Assembly: GCF_000715075.1 (NCBI RefSeq)
Contig: NC_134082.1
Coordinates: forward strand, 208,763,948-208,827,947
Direction of reading: 5' to 3'
Length of the DNA stretch: 64,000 nucleotides
DNA from: Nicotiana tabacum
Lineage: Eukaryota > Streptophyta > Magnoliopsida > Solanales > Solanaceae
The stretch's first letter is position 1. Each line of letters starts with the position of its first letter. A program made the position numbers and the translations under genes. The notes below the pieces were generated by a model that was given only the letters and a program-made list of their open reading frames with translations, searched no databases and had not been told where the DNA came from. Below, piece after piece: positions 57,193-64,000 of this stretch.

Positions 57193-60100
57193 ATGTTGCT
57201 TCCTCTCTGCAACTTCCATCCCTTAAACCCTCCCAAAACCCTCCTTTACCCCTCCCCTTCCCTTCCTTTTTTCTCCACCACACACCCTCTTTCCCTTAAA
57301 CCCTTCTTTTCCCGTTTCTCCATTCCCGTTTTCGCCACTTCCCCTAATAATACTTCACCTTTACCTGAATCCGCCATTCAAAGAATCGCCAACAAACTCC
57401 GCAGCCTCGGCTATATAACTGAAAACCCCAAAAACCAAGAAACAACCCTAGAAGAAAATTCTTTAAGCCCAAATCCCAATTCTTCCTCACCTGGCCAAAT
57501 TTTTGTTCCTTTGCCTAACCAATTACCCAAGTATCGTGTGGGTCACACGCTTGACGTCAGTTGGAGCACGCCCGAAAACCCGGTACCACAACCCGGTTTA
57601 GGGAACAGTATACAGAAGTTTCATGAACTGAGGGGTAATTTTTTAAAGGAGAAGGAGAAAGAAAGGCTGAAGAATAAGGATAGTAAGAAAGAGAGAGCGC
57701 CTAGTTTAGCTGAATTGACTTTGCCAGATGAAGAGTTGAGGAGGCTGAGGACACTTGGGATTGGGTTAAGGAAAAAATTGAAGATAGGTAAAGCTGGGAT
57801 TACTGAGGGGATTGTGAATGGTATTCATGAAAGATGGAGGCGTATCGAGCTCGTTAAGATTACCTGTGAGGACTTGTGTAGGTTGAATATGAAGAGGACT
57901 CATGAGTTATTAGAGGTTAACACTTACTCCCCAATTCTCTTTTATCATACTTTTTTTTTGATATATGCGGAACTAGAATTTAAACTTTATGGGTTTGAGT
58001 TCGGAATCATTTGATTTACTGGGTTGGAAAGCAATTATTTGTACATATTCAGTGAATTTTCTAATATATATGCAAGGTCCCAGCCAAAGCTACTGGGCTC
58101 AGATTAATCCATAATCAACACTCTACATCCGCCCCTGGACTTACAAATGCAATTAAACGGCTAAAGAAAGGAAATGGTTAAATGTGCATGAAAGGACATA
58201 AATATTAGAAGAATGTTCTCCATAACTCTTTCCTCGAGACGTATTCTCCATTTTGAATTTTTGATGTTAACCTGAATTGGGGGAAATTACACCATTTTAA
58301 CGATTATATGGAATGCCGATATTAAAGCCTCAACTTTATGCTGGTGGTTGATTGATCCTTGTATACTTCTGGTCATTGCTTTGCACTATTCGGTATCAGT
58401 AATTCAAACTAGTTGATATTTAGTTTTCCTTTAGATGTCTCTGATATGTTTTCTATGGCATGAGTTTGCTTATCAAGAACTAAAATAGTTTGCTGTTTAA
58501 CTGTGTTACATTTCAAAGGTAGAGTTCATAACTTGTAAAGTTCTTTAGATATGCATTATACCGCTGTTATAACTTTTAACCTTCTTTTGGCTTATTTTAA
58601 TATTCTTAGAGGAAAACTGGAGGTTTGGTTATCTGGAGATCTGGAAGTAATATAATTCTGTATAGAGGAGCTGATTACAAGTATCCTTATTTCTCCGAGA
58701 GTAGCAGCAGGCAAGATGCTAGTCCTGACTTGTTCACGGGTACGGAAGAGCATACGACTAATTCATCTGACATGGATGCCATAAAATCTGATGCATCGGA
58801 CAGAAAGTCTCCTACACGCGTAATCCAGGGTGTAGGTTCTCCAGACAGAGTCCGATTTCAATTGCCTGGAGAGGCAGAACTTACTGAAGAAGCTGACAAG
58901 CTACTGGAAGGACTTGGCCCTCGCTTTACTGATTGTTTGGGCTGTGAGCCATTGCCTATCGATGCAGATCTTCTGCCAGCTGTAGTCCCTGGGTACAAGA
59001 AACCTTTCCGTCTACTTCCATACGGAGTAAAACCTAAATTGACAAATGATGAAATGACAACACTGAAAAGACTTGGTCGACCTTTGCCTTGCCATTTTGC
59101 ATTAGGTACGCTGTATCTGATTGCGAGACTGTTATTTTACTAGACAACTCTTGTTATACTTGCTCGTGTATTTTTATCAGGCAGAAACAGAAAACTCCAA
59201 GGATTGGCTGCTGCAATTGTGAAGCTTTGGGAGAAATGTGAAATTGCAAAAGTTGCCGTTAAAAGAGGAGTTCAGAACACTAACAGTGAACTGATGGCGG
59301 AAGAGCTTAAGGTTTGTGAATTTATTTTAGCCTTTGATGATATTTTTTTTTTTCCGTTATACAACACTTGGCTCTCTTATGAAAGCAAACTATACTTTGT
59401 AAAACTTATCCTATTGTGGTTCACAAAAAAGTAAACTTTGCAGTGGTTGACTGGAGGAACCTTGCTCTCTAGGGATAAGGAATTTATTGTCTTCTACCGA
59501 GGAAAGGACTTCTTGCCATCTGCAGTCTCTTCAGCAATAGCAGAACGGAGAAAGCAAGTTGTCGAAGAGGAAAAGAAGAGTAGTTTTAGTTCATCAGTGG
59601 CAAATACTAAGGAACAGAAAAAGTCCACAGTGAGAAGTGTTTCTGATGATGAACATGCAAACCAAAATGACCAAAAAGGTGTCCAAGAAAAAAAGAAACT
59701 GACTTCCATGGAAGCAGCTATCAGGAGAACTGCAGATAAATTAGCCACTGTATGTGTTCATTATGGTTGCATCTACCCTCTCTCTTGCAGATTCTGATAT
59801 TTATTTTTGAATGTTTTATACTTTCATGCCAGGCAATAGAAAAGAAAGCCAAGGCAGAGCAGCTCCTTGTGGAGCTTGAGGAGGATGAGATGCCACAGCA
59901 ACCTGATTTGGATAAAGAGGGAATAACTGAAGAAGAAAGATTCATGTTGCGGAAGATTGGCTTGAGAATGAAGCCTTTCTTACTTCTTGGTGAGTGCTTC
60001 TGTACTGCAAGCCTATATCTTTTGCCAAAATACTTATGGAAGTTGACTCACATACTTCTCTGCTGATGCTCAGGTAGGCGGGGAGTCTTTGATGGAACAG

Positions 60101-63100
60101 TAGAGAACATGCACCTTCATTGGAAATATAGGGAATTGGTAAAGGTAATAGCCGGGAGGAAAAGCATTGAGGAGGTAAACCAAATAGCTAGGATGTTGGA
60201 GGCAGAGAGCGGGGGAATACTAGTTGCTGTTGAGCGAGTAAATAAAGGTTATGCGATCATTGTGTACCGGGGGAAGAACTATGAAAGGCCTGCTTCTTTG
60301 AGGCCTCAGACTCTTCTAAGTAAAAGAGAAGCAATGAAGCGTTCTATAGAGGCTCAGCGACGCCAGGTAATGTTCTACTAGTTAAGATGAAGATTCCAGA
60401 TATAATACCTCTTAATTTTAGTAGTTGACTTTGGCATGGTTTTAAAATTTGAAGTAGAAACATGGAGTTTTTGGTGGAAAAGGAAGGGTTCATGGTAAGT
60501 TTATCTGTGAAAGAATCCAACATCCAATCCAAAACCTTAAGGTTATGAGTGGAGTAGCCAAGACTTTTATAAACCCCATCGGAAATTCTTGCACAACCCA
60601 AGCGCGACAACCTTATAACTCAAACACCCTCCTGTACGTGTAACCTGATTTGGATGCGATGATGGACTTACAAAGGTTAGCTCAGGTACTGTGTGGAAGA
60701 ATCTGAGCATTGGAAGTCCTTACCCAACTCAGACAACTATACAACTCAATATCTGGATTAGCTTATGTGTTGATATTTTGGTGTGTTATTTTGATAAAGG
60801 TGAATTTCATGTGTTTTATGTGTCTGTTTTTAATTCTAGTTTTCTCAACTAGTTAAATTTGCTGGCACTTGCTTTTGCAAATGTTTTTCCGTCTATTGCT
60901 ATCACTCTACTTCTAGCAATCAAAAAATAACAAAAGAGAAATAACAAAAAAGTATGAGCATATTTCTGTAAGACATATTGCAGTTGAAGTGCGGGTAAAC
61001 CATTTTGTGTGACAGTTTGTAAGCTTCTCTACCCTTGTGAGTGTTTCTTATTTCTCTAGATTTCGGTTTTCCTCTTCTTCTTCACTTGTCTTTCTTTCTG
61101 ATGTTTCTGCAAAAACTTTTCCACTACTTATCTTTCTTTTTCTTTGTTTCTGATGCAGTCGTTGAAACTGCATGTCTTAAAGCTTACACAAAATATAGAG
61201 GCCTTGAAGTCACGGTTGGTGTGTTATCTTACCTTATCGGAGTTGCTTCTATTTTTATTTTCCACTTACCAGCTCATTTCTTAATTATATCTAAATGTCA
61301 CACGATTTGCCTTGACTCAGACCAAAAGCGAGGAGATGATTCATATGCAGTCCCCGGATATGGTTGGTTTGCAGGTAACTGAGACAGGAACATCTAATGC
61401 TGCAAGAGGAACCAATTATCATTCTAGTTTAGCAAGTCCTTGCACTTCTGAGGTAAAAATTAATGCATTATGATAACAGTATATTCTATTACTTAATGTT
61501 GAAGGAGCATGTTATGTTTCCACTTGCTTCTCATATCTTTGATGCTTGTTGCATGTGAGATCCCTTATCGGCCAAAATAAGGTACAATAATCAGTAAAAG
61601 GTCACATGAAGCTAGAAGTGTCACCTTCAAAAATCTTTCAGATACCCCTTAGGCACAAACAACTTGCCTTCAAGATGTAGACATCCTGTCTATGTTTCGC
61701 ACAATCTATTAGGCCCATATGTGTAGTTAATACCTAAGTTTAAAAGATTGAGGAATCTGGAGATGTTCTTAACCTTTTCTATATGTTATAGGTATTCCTG
61801 CTACCTAGCAACACATGGAATATCATTGTAACACATAGCATTCCTTCTAGAATCAAGCTGTTTTAGATGAATTTCTATATCATAGAGCAAAGCTATGATG
61901 GTCACGCGGTATGTTGAATATACTTGATATCAGTCAAGCGTTAAATGTTTCATCTGCATGTGGTCCTGGCATTCTCCATAGTATCATTTTTTGTACCTTT
62001 TATTCCTTTGCAGTGTGAATAGAAAGAGAGAAAAGTTTATTTTAGTTTTCATATTCAGGATTGTGGGGATGTTGCGAAAGACGCTGACCACAGTTTTCAG
62101 AAAGAATTACTAAGTGATTCCTCAGAAACTGACCACAGTTCTCAGCAAGAACTTCCAAGTGATTCCTCTTTTAAATATGAGAGCAATGCTGAGGCTATGA
62201 CTGATACAATTCAACCTCAGCGTCAATCTATTTCATCAACCAAAGAGTCGAAAAGTATGTTTAATGTGAATGTGGATGAAGAAGCATTTGGAAGTGCAGT
62301 CAGTGAATCTGTTTCTAAGTCTTCCAGGGTAAACTTTGTTCTCTCTTCGGAATTATTATGCTTTATTTTTTTCCCCTCATGAAGTTAATGGTAATTTTTT
62401 CCGTGTGTTTTTCTCGCTGATTTTAGGGAGAAGATAAGATCCACTTTTCTGAGACTAGAAGTGTCAATAAACTTCGGGAAGTTGACAATAGGAAGGAGGT
62501 GTCTGAAGTTGATTCAGTCAAACCTCAACAAGAACTTAGATCCACCAGGAGTAGGTCCGAAGGGATGCCTCCCAAAAAAGTACATCTTTCCAACAGGGAG
62601 AGGCTGCTTCTCAGAAAACAAGCCCTCAAGATGAAGCAGCAACCAGTGCTTGCTGTTGGTAATATGAGTACCTCTTTTATTGTCTCTGTATGCTATTACT
62701 GTGGTGTAGTCGGTTGTATTATTGCTCGTTTTGAAAACAAGAATTAATCTTTTGCAACCACGGTGCATTTCCATCTTAAACGAGACGACACTGTAAGCTT
62801 TAGTTTTCACTTTTCACTGATGCCGGCATTTGCTTAAATCTTCATTGTCATGGGGATGTGGGTTTTGGGGTGTTAGAATGTTTCACTTATGATGGACCTG
62901 ATGGTGAACTTGGAGGCAGGAAGTTTTAATTTTCACGTTGAAGGAGGAGGAGACAAGGAATTCTGCATTTTCTGCAATTCATAGTTATGATCTCTCTATT
63001 GGATATGTAGTCTTGTCGATTCCTGACCTTACACCTTTTCGTCTTTTGCAACTTTATAACAGGGAGGAGCAATATTGTCACTGGAGTTGCGAAAGCGATC

Positions 63101-63506
63101 AAAGCACACTTTAAGAAGTATCCTCTTGCTATTGTGAATGTCAAAGGAAGGGCAAAAGGGACTTCAGTTAGGGAGGTGGTTTTTAAGCTGGAGGTTTGTA
63201 AATAAGCTTTTTAGTTGTTCATTTCATTTGGCAGCATGCATATTTTACTGAAAGCCTATCTTTTGATACTTGCATCTGCAGCAAGCTACTGGTGCGGTTC
63301 TTGTTTCTCAAGAACCAAGCAAAGTCATATTATATAGGGGCTGGGGACCAGAAGGACAGCGTGGTGCTTCTAATCGAAATGGTATCAGAGATTCAAGAAA
63401 CAGCAGAGAGCACAAGGATCAGCTGGCAATATCTCCTGAGCTAATATCAGCAATCAGGCTTGAATGTGGTTTGCAGGCCGACTATGAAATGGAGGTTGCT
63501 TCATAG
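57193..63506 (+). CDS. CFM2: Chloroplast CRM-domain intron splicing factor, CFM2 type (12 exons, 1051 aa)
   Basis: RNA-binding factor that promotes splicing of chloroplast introns. Exons: 57193-57915, 58610-59105, 59181-59311, 59444-59749, 59833-59989, 60074-60366, 61159-61218, 61321-61452, 62059-62328, 62427-62658, 63063-63193, 63282-63506. All junctions are GT-AG and keep one 3156-nt frame ending at TAG. Residues 1-50 are Ser/Pro/Phe-rich and low in acid, a plastid transit peptide (cleavage perhaps near VFA/TS). Four CRM domains follow at about 176-265, 384-474, 583-678 and 906-1000, each with an LGI/LGR-type helix, a basic G-rich loop and an xxYRG strand (ILYRG, VFYRG, VYRGK, LYRGW). A charged coiled-coil-like insert lies at 475-570. 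Four CRM domains separate CFM2 from CFM3, which has three. The Arabidopsis protein is about 1010 residues. No damage seen. Confidence 0.92.
57962..58137. mobile_element. Degenerate hAT-type MITE in CFM2 intron 1
   Basis: Left end ATGCGGAACTAGAATTTAAA and minus-strand right end CCAGGGGCGGATGTAGAGTG resemble the AGTGGCGGATCCAG-type ends of a Nicotiana repeat; internal phrases such as CTTTATGGGTTTGAGTTCGG and AAAGCTACTGGGCTCAG also match. No clean target duplication remains. Confidence 0.5.
60520..60640. repeat. TRIM/LTR-like fragment in CFM2 intron 6
   Basis: The phrase AAAACCTTAAGGTTATGAGT followed by GAGTAGCCAAGACTTTTATA resembles a short LTR-type repeat common in plant introns. Borders unclear. 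Confidence 0.35.
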
Positions 63507-64000
63507 GCTACAACCTTGGTACACGTGAAGTTGACAACTGGTTTCATTAGGGTCAAAGCCTTGAGCTCTCGTCTAGTCACCCTTTTTTGACCCCAATACA
63601 TGGTTTCTGAATTGTCTTTGCATGCATCTGAAAAATGCTTTCCAGGTGTGGAGTTGGAATCATCGACTCTCCAATACAAATGATAGGGAATCAGCTGCCA
63701 CCGAGCTTCTCTCCTTGCAGACTTTCAGTAACTGGAATAAGTTCCGCACTAATTTTCTGTCTCGTGGCAGTGATCATTGTGCATCAACGGGAGAGATTCT
63801 GAGATGAAATCTAACTGTATGTCAGTTATGTGTCGCTGCTAACTTAATTGTTTTTGAACAAGCTCCATTTTTGGTTTCGGATAGGATATTGTTCTCATCT
63901 ATCTTTAGTTGCTGACCTACATTTTATGTAAATAGAACTTGCAAAAAACTCATCTGTACCAATTTCATCTGTTGAATTCTCCCTATGTTTATTGAAGTGG
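63507..64000 (+). other. 3' UTR and flank of the CFM2-type gene
   Basis: Follows the stop codon at 63504-63506. T-rich and TTGT-type elements near 63890-63935 fit a plant poly(A) region, but I cannot place the end. No other gene seen before the window edge. Confidence 0.5.

Noticed and set aside
57916..58014. Extension of CFM2 exon 1 to an in-frame stop at 58014
   Set aside because: It is intron 1 read-through into a MITE remnant; the CRM domain resumes in frame at 58610 after a GT-AG intron.
57193..63506. Assignment of the CRM protein to CFM3 or CAF-type factors
   Set aside because: Four CRM domains and 1051 residues fit CFM2; CFM3 has three and the CAF proteins two.

Overview
The window is nuclear DNA from a flowering plant, almost certainly Solanaceae and probably Nicotiana. 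Genes have GT-AG introns, A+T-rich introns and TATA promoters, and are separated by very large, retroelement-packed intergenic spaces. The repeats include families I know from Solanaceae: a TS-type SINE with a CAA/TTG tail, an abundant tRNA-derived SINE, Tourist- and hAT-like MITEs, Tat/Ogre-type and chromodomain Ty3/gypsy elements. Species-level assignment is inference.

Five host genes are visible. (1) 1-1775 (+): C-terminal half of Golgi alpha-mannosidase II, cut by the window edge. (2) 8687-12237 (+): a complete four-exon NRT1/PTR (NPF5.5-like) transporter of 538 residues. (3) 19464-20456 (-): an intronless TMEM45/DUF716 membrane protein. (4) 43418-46163 (+): a five-exon CREG1-like secreted protein of 203 residues. 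(5) 57193-63506 (+): a twelve-exon, four-CRM-domain chloroplast intron-splicing factor of the CFM2 type, 1051 residues. I built exon models by matching reading frame, splice dinucleotides and family conservation across each junction. The genes show no common pathway; this is ordinary plant gene order, not a cluster.

Mobile DNA fills the rest. 4.2-4.8 kb: a SINE split by a Tourist-like MITE. 5.4-6.7 kb: LTR-like repeat. NPF introns carry a SINE and a hAT MITE, and a 2.1-kb solo LTR lies 170 bp after its stop. 16.0-16.9 kb: a repeat with hairpin-forming tandem units. 17.4-18.8 kb: two SINEs. 20.9-32.4 kb: a nest in which a short-LTR gypsy element (+) is cut at its gag start by a Tat/Ogre-type element (-), which is itself interrupted by a 4.2-kb solo LTR with a perfect 5-bp target duplication. 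32.5-42.2 kb: further gypsy sequence, including a 2-kb LTR inserted next to a broken LINE ORF1. 46.6-49.3 kb: two MITEs and a decayed 128-bp tandem repeat. 49.76-55.99 kb: a whole but inactivated chromodomain gypsy element with both LTRs, primer-binding site and polypurine tract.

I found no convincing new multi-gene system. The observations most worth following are structural: a hairpin-forming dimeric tandem repeat, a tandem array in the 3' untranslated region of the Tat-type element that looks like a young satellite, the 128-bp decayed array, a long G-run upstream of the TMEM45 gene, an altered proton-coupling motif in the NPF protein, and cleanly datable nested insertions.
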